Shown here one piece after another: positions 6,601-13,594 of a stretch of DNA of 20,609 bases. Origin of the DNA: PXAH01 sp964605645 (GTDB lineage Bacteria > Omnitrophota > Gorgyraeia > Duberdicusellales > 4484-171). The notes beneath the pieces are model-generated. The model worked only from the letters and a program-made list of their open reading frames with translations, had not been told where the DNA came from and ran no database searches. Each line of letters starts with the position of its first letter. Position 1 is the first letter of the stretch. The translations under genes and the position numbers were made by a program. The stretch covers positions 1 through 20,609 of the forward strand of contig CAZSDJ010000030.1 of the NCBI GenBank assembly GCA_964605645.1, given 5' to 3'.

Positions 6601-6918
6601 TTAGATGTATTGATTTAAGAGTTGCAATAAATCTTCTTTCGGCAAAGCCCCCACTTTGGTATCCATCACCTGACCATCTTTTACTATCATTAGCGTGGGG
6701 ATACTCATTACCGAATATTTTGTTGCCAATTCCGGTGCTTCATCTAAATTAATTTTGCAAATTTTAGCTTTCTCACCAATCTCTTTCTCAACCTCTGCAA
6801 GCACCGGCGCAACTGCCTTACAGGGGCCGCACCAAGGTGCCCAAAAATCAATTAAGACCGGTTTATCTGAATTCATAACTTCATTTTCAAAATTTGCATT
6901 AGTAATTGCTAAAGCCAT
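6601..6918 (-). CDS. trxA: Thioredoxin
   Basis: A 105-residue cytosolic dithiol oxidoreductase that reduces protein disulfides with electrons from thioredoxin reductase. The active site WCGPC holds Cys30 and Cys33 (FWAPWCGPCKAVAP), Asp25 precedes it in the buried position, and the cis-proline is Pro74 (MSIPTLMIVKDG). No signal peptide is present. The start ATG has GGGAG about 6 nt upstream. It follows the small helical-protein gene at 17 bp and is probably co-transcribed from the promoter at 7295-7322. No thioredoxin reductase gene is in the window. Confidence 0.97.
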   Translation of the reverse strand: MALAITNANFENEVMNSDKPVLIDFWAPWCGPCKAVAPVLAEVEKEIGEKAKICKINLDEAPELATKYSVMSIPTLMIVKDGQVMDTKVGALPKEDLLQLLNQYI

Positions 6919-6935
6919 CTCGTCTCCCTTTTTAA

Positions 6936-7250
6936 TTATTTTATTTTTTTAATCTCTTTTTCTAAATTTTTTATTTCTTTACACAGTTCATCAATCTTTT
7001 TTGTAGTATTCCATTTGTTTTTAGCAGTTCTTGCAATTGCTTTGCCCAGATCATAGACTAATCTTTCTTTTTTAACTTGAAGCGCAATTTTTTTAGTGCG
7101 TTCGGCGCTTTTTTCCGAAAATTGCCTTACATGCTTTTCACCTGTTGAAAGCATTTTTTTCGCATTATCAATCCCTTTTTCAAGTTCTTTTCTTGCATTT
7201 GGCCAGTGTTTTGTCTTGATTTCCTGGAAAAAATCTTTTTTCTTTGCCAT
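6936..7250 (-). CDS. Small lysine-rich helical protein of unknown function
   Basis: A 104-residue protein I do not recognise. It is highly basic (many Lys in KK and EK patterns), predicted almost wholly helical, with no signal peptide, membrane segment or cysteine pair. The C-terminal 25 residues are coiled-coil-like (ELCKEIKNLEKEIKKIK). The start is ATG at 7250, with AGGAGGTG 6-7 nt upstream, rather than the in-frame TTG at 7253, which would be too close to that site. It lies just upstream of thioredoxin in the same unit. A nucleic-acid-associated or structural role is a guess from charge only. Confidence 0.75.
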   Translation of the reverse strand: MAKKKDFFQEIKTKHWPNARKELEKGIDNAKKMLSTGEKHVRQFSEKSAERTKKIALQVKKERLVYDLGKAIARTAKNKWNTTKKIDELCKEIKNLEKEIKKIK

Positions 7251-7294
7251 CAATCACCTCCTGAAATTACATTAATTATGTTAATAGGAAAAAT

Positions 7295-7322
7295 ATTCTA
7301 CCACAGCTTGTTTTATTTTCAA
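7295..7322 (-). promoter_or_regulatory. Promoter for the small helical protein and thioredoxin
   Basis: TTGAAA (7317-7322) and TAGAAT (7295-7300) are 16 bp apart on the minus strand, with a TG extension just before the -10. The predicted start is near 7288, giving a leader of about 38 nt before ATG 7250. The -35 box overlaps the stop codon of the small gene at 7319. Confidence 0.6.
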
Positions 7323-7492
7323 ATTGATTTATTCTGAATCAGCAGCCTTTCCAAATCAATTCGGAGTTGGTTTACAGTGCTTTTGGGGAGTTTAAATTGA
7401 CTTCTCAATGTAGGGGTGGTAATTGTAAAAATAAAAATATCGGGATTTTCTTCAGTTTTTGCGACTTGCAGAGAAGTTTGATAGTTTTTCAT
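7319..7492 (-). CDS. Small 57-residue protein downstream of recQ
   Basis: A short open frame with a near-perfect AGGAGG 7-8 nt before ATG 7492, starting 15 bp after the recQ stop codon, so it is probably the last gene of that unit. The 57-residue product begins MKNYQTSLQVAKTEENPDIF, followed by a strand-like stretch (IFIFTITTPTLRSQFKL) and a helix-like, basic C-terminal half (STVNQLRIDLERLLIQNK). It has no cysteine, signal peptide or membrane segment. I do not recognise the family. The strand-strand-helix outline and strong ribosome binding site argue for a real gene; a chance frame is the alternative. Confidence 0.65.
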   Translation of the reverse strand: MKNYQTSLQVAKTEENPDIFIFTITTPTLRSQFKLPKSTVNQLRIDLERLLIQNKSI

Positions 7493-7507
7493 CTAAAAAC
7501 CTCCTGA

Positions 7508-9319
7508 TTATGAGTATTCTCTGATTATTTTGGTAAATATTTTTCCGTATTGATTTAGCTTTGCCTGGCCGACGCCAAACACAGTAGCAAATTCTTGTTG
7601 AGTGATTGGTTTTGTTTTTGCCATATCTTTTAAAGTTTTATCCCCGAATATAATATAAGCCGGAACTCCCTTCGCCTGGGCTAATTGCCGCCGTTTGAGG
7701 CGCAAAGCCTCAAATAATTCTTCATCGATATTGCTAAAGTCTAAATCCTTTTTGATTTTTAATTTTTTTCCCGATTTTTTTTCAGCAATAATTGGTTTAG
7801 CCAATTTGGGGATAAACTCACTCGCCAATACTTTTTTGCCTAAACCGGTAATAAATAGAGTTTTGTATTGATCTTCGCGAGCTAATACCCCTTGAGAAAG
7901 AAGCTGGCCGATGATGTTATGAATAAAAATTTTTGTTTGATTGTTAAGAAGGGCAAATGCTGACAGCTGGTCATGACGCCAACTTTTGACGCGGTCAGTT
8001 AAGTCTCCTTTTAAAACATCAACGATTTGATTTGCGCCAAATTTCTCCCCTATTTCTTGGACAGAACTTAATATTTTAATAGCTAACAGCAAAGGCTGGC
8101 CAACCATTGCCAGCTCCCCTAAGCAATAATCACAAGCCCGGCAATTGCCTTTTTTATAATCTTGGCCAAAATAATTAACTAGGTAGCGGTGGCGGCAGCG
8201 GGGAGAACCGGCAAAATTATACATTGCATTTAATTTTTCCATCATTACTTTTTTATCGAGAGAGTGGGCGGAAATTGTTTTCCAGGTTTGATAATCGCCG
8301 CCGGAATAAAACAGGTAACAGTCAGCCGGCAAGCCATCGCGGCCGGCGCGGCCGGTTTCTTGTTGGTAGTGTTCAATTGATTTCGGCATCGCCGCATGAA
8401 TAATATAGCGAATATTAGAACGGTCAATCCCCATCCCAAAAGCAATAGTTGCCACAATTATCGAAACTCTTTCTTTCAAGAATTGGTCTTGATTCTTTTT
8501 TCGTCTCTGCGGGGACAGCCCGGCATGATAAGGCAGATTCCTGTAGCCGAGATCGCTTAATCTTTTTGAAATTTTATCTACATCACTGCGGCGCAGGCAA
8601 TAGATAATTCCAGCCTGGTGAGGATGTTTCTCAATGATTTCAATTAGAGATTTCGTTAAGTTGCCTTGCCGGCGCAGCATTCGGTAAGTTAAATTTGGCC
8701 GGTCAACACTGCCGATGTAAAAATGCGGTGATTCTAATTTTAATTGCTTAATTATATCTTTTTGAACTTGAGAAGTGGCGGTAGCAGTAAAAGCATGCAC
8801 GCAAACCCCGGGAAATTGTTCTTTAATTACACCTAACGCCCGGTAATCTTGGCGAAAATCGTGGCCCCAGTGGCTGATACAATGGGCTTCATCGATAACA
8901 AAAAAAGATAATTTTATTTCTTTGAGGAAATCCTGCATCCATTGCAGTTTTAATCTTTCCGGGGCTAAATAAATAAGTTTTAACTTGCCCGCCTTCAGGC
9001 GTCGCATAACCTCCACCTTATCACTTGAACTAAGGCTTGAATTTAGGCACTCGGCAGAAACTCCAATTTCTTTTAAATAATCCACTTGATCTTTCATTAA
9101 AGATATTAAAGGTGAAACGATTACTGCGGTCCCTGCTGAGATTAAAGCCGGCACCTGGAAGCAAATTGATTTTCCCCCACCGGTGGGAAGCACGGTAAGG
9201 GTGTCATTTGCATCTAAAATAGACGCTATAGCTTTTTCTTGAAAAGGCCAAAAATTATTATATCCCCAATACCTAGAGAGTACTTCTAGGGCAGCCTTTC
9301 TTTTTGATATTTGTAACAT
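7508..9319 (-). CDS. recQ: ATP-dependent DNA helicase RecQ
   Basis: A 3'-5' superfamily 2 helicase for recombination and stalled forks. At 603 residues it matches full-length RecQ. Seen in order: aromatic/Gln ATP-site region (WPFQEKA near 24), Walker A PTGGGKS (45-51), DEAHCISHWGHDFR (143-155, Walker B plus the aromatic-rich loop), TATATSQV, motif VI QETGRAGRDG, the RQC zinc site with four Cys (CRHRYL, then CRACDYC), and a C-terminal HRDC domain (from about residue 525, LRLKRRQLAQAKGVPAYIIF). The start ATG lacks a clear ribosome binding site; a TATCAT -10-like box lies at 9344-9349. The small gene at 7319 follows at 15 bp. Confidence 0.97.
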   Translation of the reverse strand: MLQISKRKAALEVLSRYWGYNNFWPFQEKAIASILDANDTLTVLPTGGGKSICFQVPALISAGTAVIVSPLISLMKDQVDYLKEIGVSAECLNSSLSSSDKVEVMRRLKAGKLKLIYLAPERLKLQWMQDFLKEIKLSFFVIDEAHCISHWGHDFRQDYRALGVIKEQFPGVCVHAFTATATSQVQKDIIKQLKLESPHFYIGSVDRPNLTYRMLRRQGNLTKSLIEIIEKHPHQAGIIYCLRRSDVDKISKRLSDLGYRNLPYHAGLSPQRRKKNQDQFLKERVSIIVATIAFGMGIDRSNIRYIIHAAMPKSIEHYQQETGRAGRDGLPADCYLFYSGGDYQTWKTISAHSLDKKVMMEKLNAMYNFAGSPRCRHRYLVNYFGQDYKKGNCRACDYCLGELAMVGQPLLLAIKILSSVQEIGEKFGANQIVDVLKGDLTDRVKSWRHDQLSAFALLNNQTKIFIHNIIGQLLSQGVLAREDQYKTLFITGLGKKVLASEFIPKLAKPIIAEKKSGKKLKIKKDLDFSNIDEELFEALRLKRRQLAQAKGVPAYIIFGDKTLKDMAKTKPITQQEFATVFGVGQAKLNQYGKIFTKIIREYS

Positions 9320-9396
9320 CAGTTTTTATTTATTTTTTTGGGTATGATAGATTACGATTCTTATTGCGAAAACTTCAATTACTATGCGACAAAAGC

Positions 9397-9480
9397 GCCT
9401 GCCGGCAGGCAGGTTGACAGTTCTTCGAGCACGCTCAGGGTTGGGCCTCGCCCCCTTCTACCCCCGCGGCTTACGATGTG
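9397..9480. repeat. GC-rich intergenic island with palindromes
   Basis: In the 175-bp spacer between the double receiver gene and recQ, about 85 bp jump to roughly 60-65% GC. It opens with the 14-bp perfect palindrome GCCTGCCGGCAGGC (9397-9410), then an imperfect repeat with GAGC-AC-GCTC (around 9427-9436), then C-rich runs. I see no open frame with a start. On the minus strand the palindrome is followed by GCTTTTG, which could weakly terminate the signalling operon. Similar GC-rich palindromes are, from memory, dispersed in genomes of several uncultured lineages. Confidence 0.6.
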
Positions 9481-9494
9481 AAACGGGAATTTTC

Positions 9495-10265
9495 TCATTG
9501 TTCCGGCAATAAAAGAGAAGAGAGCAAAGCGTCCAATTCATTAAAATTACAAGGTTTAACTAAATAATCACTGGCCCCCTGCTCTTTGGCTTCCTCCATC
9601 AACTCTTTGTTTTGAGCCGAAGTTAACATCACAACTTTTATGGACTTATCTAAATCTTTTATTTTATTAAGTGTCAGCAATCCATCCATGCCCGGCATCC
9701 TTATATCTAGGAATACAACCTTGGGTTTTTTAATCCCGGCTCTGATATCCATAACCGCAGCCTCCCCTGATGAAGCTTCCGAAACTTTATAACCTTTTTT
9801 CTCTAAAAAGGCCCATAAAACTTTCCTGATTTCCAGGTTATCATCAACCACCATAACCTGAGCCTTTTTATCCTGAGAAGGTTCTTGCTGCCGGCCGCCC
9901 TTTTTTTCTTTCAGGGTTTTAAGAATTACTTTCATCATCTGCGGCGTTGAAAAATCTTTCTTGACTACGGCTTGAACTTCTAAATCTTTTACAGCTTCAC
10001 CTATTCTTTCTGTCTCACCCTGAGTAAGAATAATTATTTTTACTTCTTTGTCAAACTCGCGGATTTTCTTTACCGCATTAACTATTTTTTCTCCGGCGGT
10101 ATTCTCATCCAATAAGATAAGATCCGGCCTTTCTTCTTCGAGTTTAATAAACGCCTCGCTGGCTACCGGGACAGAACTGATTTTGTAGCCAAGATTAGAA
10201 ATCATCTCGTAAAATTTACTCCTTGATTTGGTATCCCTATCCACCACTAAAACGCCTTCAAGCAT
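9495..10265 (-). CDS. Tandem two-receiver response regulator without output domain
   Basis: 256 residues, two CheY-like receivers joined by a charged linker (about 118-136). The second is canonical: Asp141/Asp142, phosphoryl Asp187 (FLDIRMPGMDG), Thr215 and Lys237 (YLVKPC). The first has Asp9, Asp53 (LILLDEN), Thr81 and Lys103 but lacks the MPxxDG loop and has Arg10 where the second pocket acid normally sits, so its phosphorylation is doubtful. No DNA-binding, GGDEF or other effector follows. The start is ATG 10265, with AGGAGG 7-8 nt upstream, rather than TTG 10271, which would be about 1 nt from that site. It is the last gene of the kinase operon. Confidence 0.9.
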   Translation of the reverse strand: MLEGVLVVDRDTKSRSKFYEMISNLGYKISSVPVASEAFIKLEEERPDLILLDENTAGEKIVNAVKKIREFDKEVKIIILTQGETERIGEAVKDLEVQAVVKKDFSTPQMMKVILKTLKEKKGGRQQEPSQDKKAQVMVVDDNLEIRKVLWAFLEKKGYKVSEASSGEAAVMDIRAGIKKPKVVFLDIRMPGMDGLLTLNKIKDLDKSIKVVMLTSAQNKELMEEAKEQGASDYLVKPCNFNELDALLSSLLLPEQ

Positions 10266-10267
10266 AA

Positions 10268-10654
10268 TCAATCCTCCTTATCTTCTCGGCCCAACTTTTT
10301 TTGTACCTTAGACAGTAAAACATTAAGGTTGATTGGCTTTAAGGCTATATCGAATTTACTGTAACCGATTTTTGCTAACTTACCTTCATATTTTTCAGCA
10401 TTAATCGATCCGGTCAAAACAATAACAGGAAATTTTACCTTCAGCTGTTTTACTTCCTCCAAAACATCTATGCCGGTTTTACCCGGCATTTTTATATCTA
10501 TAATGAGCAGGTCGATTTTAGGGTCAGATTTAACGGTTTCTATAGCCTGGCCGCCCCTTGATGCAGTTATAACCTGATAGCCTTTTTTGGTGAAAAAACT
10601 TTTTAAAATACTTATAATTTGAACCTCATCATCAACCACTAAAATTTTCTTCAT
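10268..10654 (-). CDS. Single-domain response regulator (CheY-like receiver)
   Basis: 128 residues, a lone receiver. The acidic pocket is Asp8/Asp9, the phosphoryl acceptor Asp53 (LIIDIKMPGKTG), with Thr81 (VLTGS) and Lys106 (ALKPI). No output domain follows. The ATG directly follows the kinase stop codon (0-bp gap), with a G-rich stretch in the end of the kinase gene that can serve as the ribosome binding site. Likely partner of the adjacent histidine kinase and of the double receiver, either as a phosphorelay intermediate or by protein-protein output. Confidence 0.93.
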   Translation of the reverse strand: MKKILVVDDEVQIISILKSFFTKKGYQVITASRGGQAIETVKSDPKIDLLIIDIKMPGKTGIDVLEEVKQLKVKFPVIVLTGSINAEKYEGKLAKIGYSKFDIALKPINLNVLLSKVQKKLGREDKED

Positions 10655-13177
10655 CTACCGCCCCCCCCTTTTTTTTATCGGTAACAGTATGGTCATTGTA
10701 GTTCCTTCTCCTTTTCTGCTCTGGTACTCTAACTTGCCTCCGTGAGCATTGACAATACTGTAACATACAGAAAGCCCAAGCCCGGTTCCCATCTCTTTGG
10801 TACTGAAAAAAGGATTAACAATTTTTTTAATGTTTTTTTTATCTATACCTTCGCCGTTGTCTATAACATCAATTGCCACCTTACCGCCTCTTTGATAAGT
10901 TTTAACTGTAATTCGGCCTCTTTTTTTATCAACCATTGCTTCCTTGGCATTGTTCATCAAATTTAAAACTACCTCCTGCAATTGCCCTTGGTCAACATTA
11001 ACCTTAGGCAGAGAGGGGGTGTATTTCTTTACTATTTTTATATTTTCAAGGAAAAATTGATGTTTAATTAAATTAATTATCTTACCTAAAGAATAGTTTA
11101 TGTCTGCTGGTCTGATTTTTTTAGCCGGCGGCCTTGAAAACTTCAGAAGCATCTCGATAATTGCTTTAGCCCGCTGGCATTGTTCCATAATAATATCTGT
11201 ACCTTCATTTATTACTCTACTCTTTACAGCCTCCATCTTAATTAACTGTGCCCGGCCGGATATAACCATCAAAGGGTTATTGACTTCATGCGCCATGCTG
11301 CCCACCAGTTTACCCAGTTGAGCCAGCCGCATAGCTTCTTCCGCCTGCATACGCTCGGTAATATCCCGGGTTACCCCTACAAAACCAACCACTCTTTTAG
11401 CATGATCATAAATCGGCCCCACCTTTGCTTCATGCGGCACCGATACTCCCTTTTTGGTTATATGCTCAAGCTCTAACGTCACAGGGGCCGGCTTTTTCTG
11501 CTTTAAGGCTTCTTTTAGAATTCTATCTGCCTTATCTGCGCTTTTTTGAGTTAAAAGCTGGCCTATCCTTTTCTTTAATATTTCTTCCGGTTTATACCCT
11601 AACAATCTCTCAAACGACGGCGATACAAAAGTAAAATTTCCCTCTAAATCAATGGTCCAGATACCGTCCGTGGCATTTGCTAAAATCAAATTAAGCCGCT
11701 GCTGCGCTCCTTGCAGCTTTTTTTCTGCTTCTTTCCTATCAGTGATATCGGTGTACACCCCAGCCAAAGCCGTAACGCCCCCTTTATCATTCTTAATGGC
11801 GTAAGCGCGCAACAAAATGTTATGTATCTTTTTATCGGCCGCACGCATTTGCACTTTTCCCCTCCACCGGCCACCAGCCATTATCGCAGCAAAGACCTCT
11901 TTCCCGGTTTTGGGGCTTACATACGTACTCGCCACTGGATCTTTGCCTATCTTGCCAAACAATTTGGTAAAGGCTTCGTTCTGGTAGTAGTGCCGGCCGT
12001 CAAAATCAGCTATGCCGATAGCATCAGTTGAAGTTTCGAGTATCTTTTTAAAAAGTTCCAAATTCGTTTGTATTTTTTTGAGTTTGGTGATATCCCTAAT
12101 CACGCCAACCAAAAACTTTTCACCTCTTTTCTTTCCATAAACTCTTTTCTTGGTAACAATAATATGCGTCTTGCCGGCTCTGTCGGTAAACTTTTCTTCA
12201 TTTTCGGTTCTTCCTTTTTTGAAGGTTTCTTCGTCTTTTTCCCAGAAAACATTAGCTTCTTTTTTTGGAAAGAAATTATAATCTGATTTGCCCAGTAATT
12301 TTTTTCTTGGATACCCCATAAAATCACAATAAGCGTCGTTTAAAAGAATCCAGCGGTGGTTCTTGTCTTTAACAAATACCGGGTCATCTATTGTATTTAT
12401 TATGTTGTGGAAATATTTTTCACTCTTTTTTACCCTCCGCTCACTTTCAAGCCGCTCTACTATCCTTGCCAGCCTTTCGGCTATAGCATCTAAGAGCTTC
12501 CTTTCTTCTTTTAAAAACGGGCCTTCGTTAGCCGTTGGCTTCTTTTTGGCATAACAAACCTCTATACTGCCAATTTTTTCTTTATTTGCAATATCTACTT
12601 TTTGGCGCCACTTTTTTGCCCACCGCCTGCATCCGGCTGACTTAAATTCCCTGCCCCCCAGTTTTATCTTAGCGCAGGTAATATCCGGATACTGGTAAGC
12701 AGGAGGAATTAAATTAACCGCGCCCTGCATTATCTTCTCTAAAGAATGAGGACTTTCCCCCACTAATTTGTTGAAATTAAAAAAATACTCCAGCTCTTTA
12801 TTCTTTTCTTTTAAAGAATACTGATTTTTTTGCAACCTTTTTTCTGTGTTTTGATGCTCTTTAACTAACCCCCAGATAAATTTTGCCGTTTTTCCGTTAA
12901 TCAACTCAGGAGAAGCTGGTTTTACTTCCCCCAACTCTCTTTGCACTTTCTTTAGCCCCGTTACATTAATGATTTGGTCTACTTTCTTCTGTTTCAGGAG
13001 TTTTTTATAATCGCCGGTAGTTTTAATCCCCATTTTTTTTGCCAGTTTGATACCGCGAGCTTCCGGGTCTTTATCAACAACGGCAACAACTTCGGCGCGC
13101 CTGCTTCCTTTAAACATCTTAAGCAATGCCGTCCCGCCTTCTCCGGCACCAACTATTAATATTTTTTCTTTTTTCAT
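10655..13177 (-). CDS. Multi-PAS sensor histidine kinase with N-terminal Rossmann domain
   Basis: 840 residues, no membrane segments, so a cytosolic sensor. Order seen: a Rossmann-type dinucleotide/CoA-binding domain (about 1-105; ILIVGAGEGGTALL, acidic VVDKD after the second strand); a coiled linker; a GAF-like domain (about 145-245, LIPPAYQYPDITCAKIKL); three PAS domains (about 255-370, 375-490, 495-612; each ends in a DIT motif); then the kinase core with phospho-acceptor His630 (SMAHEVNNPL), N box NLMNNAKEAM near 742, DNGEGI near 773 and GTGLGLS near 798. It autophosphorylates and passes phosphate to receivers; adjacent genes supply these. The N-terminal domain could sense NAD(P)H or another nucleotide, which is inference. 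Confidence 0.94.
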   Translation of the reverse strand: MKKEKILIVGAGEGGTALLKMFKGSRRAEVVAVVDKDPEARGIKLAKKMGIKTTGDYKKLLKQKKVDQIINVTGLKKVQRELGEVKPASPELINGKTAKFIWGLVKEHQNTEKRLQKNQYSLKEKNKELEYFFNFNKLVGESPHSLEKIMQGAVNLIPPAYQYPDITCAKIKLGGREFKSAGCRRWAKKWRQKVDIANKEKIGSIEVCYAKKKPTANEGPFLKEERKLLDAIAERLARIVERLESERRVKKSEKYFHNIINTIDDPVFVKDKNHRWILLNDAYCDFMGYPRKKLLGKSDYNFFPKKEANVFWEKDEETFKKGRTENEEKFTDRAGKTHIIVTKKRVYGKKRGEKFLVGVIRDITKLKKIQTNLELFKKILETSTDAIGIADFDGRHYYQNEAFTKLFGKIGKDPVASTYVSPKTGKEVFAAIMAGGRWRGKVQMRAADKKIHNILLRAYAIKNDKGGVTALAGVYTDITDRKEAEKKLQGAQQRLNLILANATDGIWTIDLEGNFTFVSPSFERLLGYKPEEILKKRIGQLLTQKSADKADRILKEALKQKKPAPVTLELEHITKKGVSVPHEAKVGPIYDHAKRVVGFVGVTRDITERMQAEEAMRLAQLGKLVGSMAHEVNNPLMVISGRAQLIKMEAVKSRVINEGTDIIMEQCQRAKAIIEMLLKFSRPPAKKIRPADINYSLGKIINLIKHQFFLENIKIVKKYTPSLPKVNVDQGQLQEVVLNLMNNAKEAMVDKKRGRITVKTYQRGGKVAIDVIDNGEGIDKKNIKKIVNPFFSTKEMGTGLGLSVCYSIVNAHGGKLEYQSRKGEGTTMTILLPIKKRGGR

Positions 13178-13211
13178 TTTTATTTTTTATTCCAGCGAGA
13201 AAGCACCTCTT

Positions 13212-13420
13212 CTACTTTTTTATTCTATCTAACACCTCTGTTTTTCCATGTCCGGCATCATAATATCCAATAGCATTAAATCAGGCTTAAGCCTTTTAGC
13301 CAGTTTAAGCCCTTTTTTGCCTGAATCGGCGGTAACCACTTCGTGTTTTTCTATTGTAAAGAATTCATATAAGATTTTTAAAATTTCTCTGTTATCGTCA
13401 ACTATTAAAATTTTACTCAT
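13212..13420 (-). pseudogene. Truncated, frameshifted response regulator receiver
   Basis: Starting at ATG 13420 (in-frame GTG at 13426), the frame gives a typical receiver start (KILIVDDNREILKILYEFF) and phosphorylation site LMLLDIMMPDM, then breaks into EKQRC and a stop at 13229. Adding one base to the five-T run at 13241-13245 (A run on the coding strand) restores EKTEVLDRIKK, matching the helix after the phosphoryl Asp, then stops at 13212. Beyond that nothing resembles the rest of a receiver (missing strands 4-5 and the conserved Lys). So there is both a frameshift and a larger C-terminal deletion. It is the first gene of the kinase operon. Confidence 0.8.
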
Positions 13421-13442
13421 AATCACTTCTTATTTACAAAAT

Positions 13443-13478
13443 AAAAAAAGCAGGCCTTAAATTTAAACTGCTTTTTTT
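13443..13478. terminator. Bidirectional intrinsic terminator hairpin
   Basis: An 11-bp perfect stem (13443-13453 with 13468-13478; AAAAAAAGCAG against its complement) around a 14-nt loop, with T-tracts on both strands. It lies downstream of rarA and upstream of the receiver remnant, and downstream of the promoter at 13501-13529. It may therefore act as an attenuator or end a short RNA. Confidence 0.85.
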
Positions 13479-13500
13479 TGTTAACCCAGCCATTTATTTT

Positions 13501-13529
13501 AATATATCACCCTTAGATAGGCCAGTCAA
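13501..13529 (-). promoter_or_regulatory. Strong promoter upstream of the kinase operon
   Basis: TTGACT (13524-13529) and TATATT (13501-13506) are 17 bp apart on the minus strand with a TG extension before the -10. The predicted start is near 13494. The terminator hairpin lies only about 16 nt downstream of that start, and ATG 13420 about 74 nt downstream. Confidence 0.7.
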
Positions 13530-13594
13530 GACCATACAGGGCGCATTGGTTCACGGTTTTTGTTGACCAGCCCGAAACAAGAGGCTAAAAGCCA

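Noticed and set aside
11711..12031. 106-codon plus-strand frame inside the histidine kinase
   Set aside because: It lies wholly antisense to conserved PAS coding sequence, with low-complexity hydrophobic translation and no ribosome binding site.
13530..13594. Possible small RNA or peptide between rarA and the kinase-operon promoter
   Set aside because: Partial pairing of GGCCAGTCAA (13520s) with TTGACCAGCCC (13563-13573) has an internal mismatch, and the only ATG frame runs 15 codons without a ribosome binding site.
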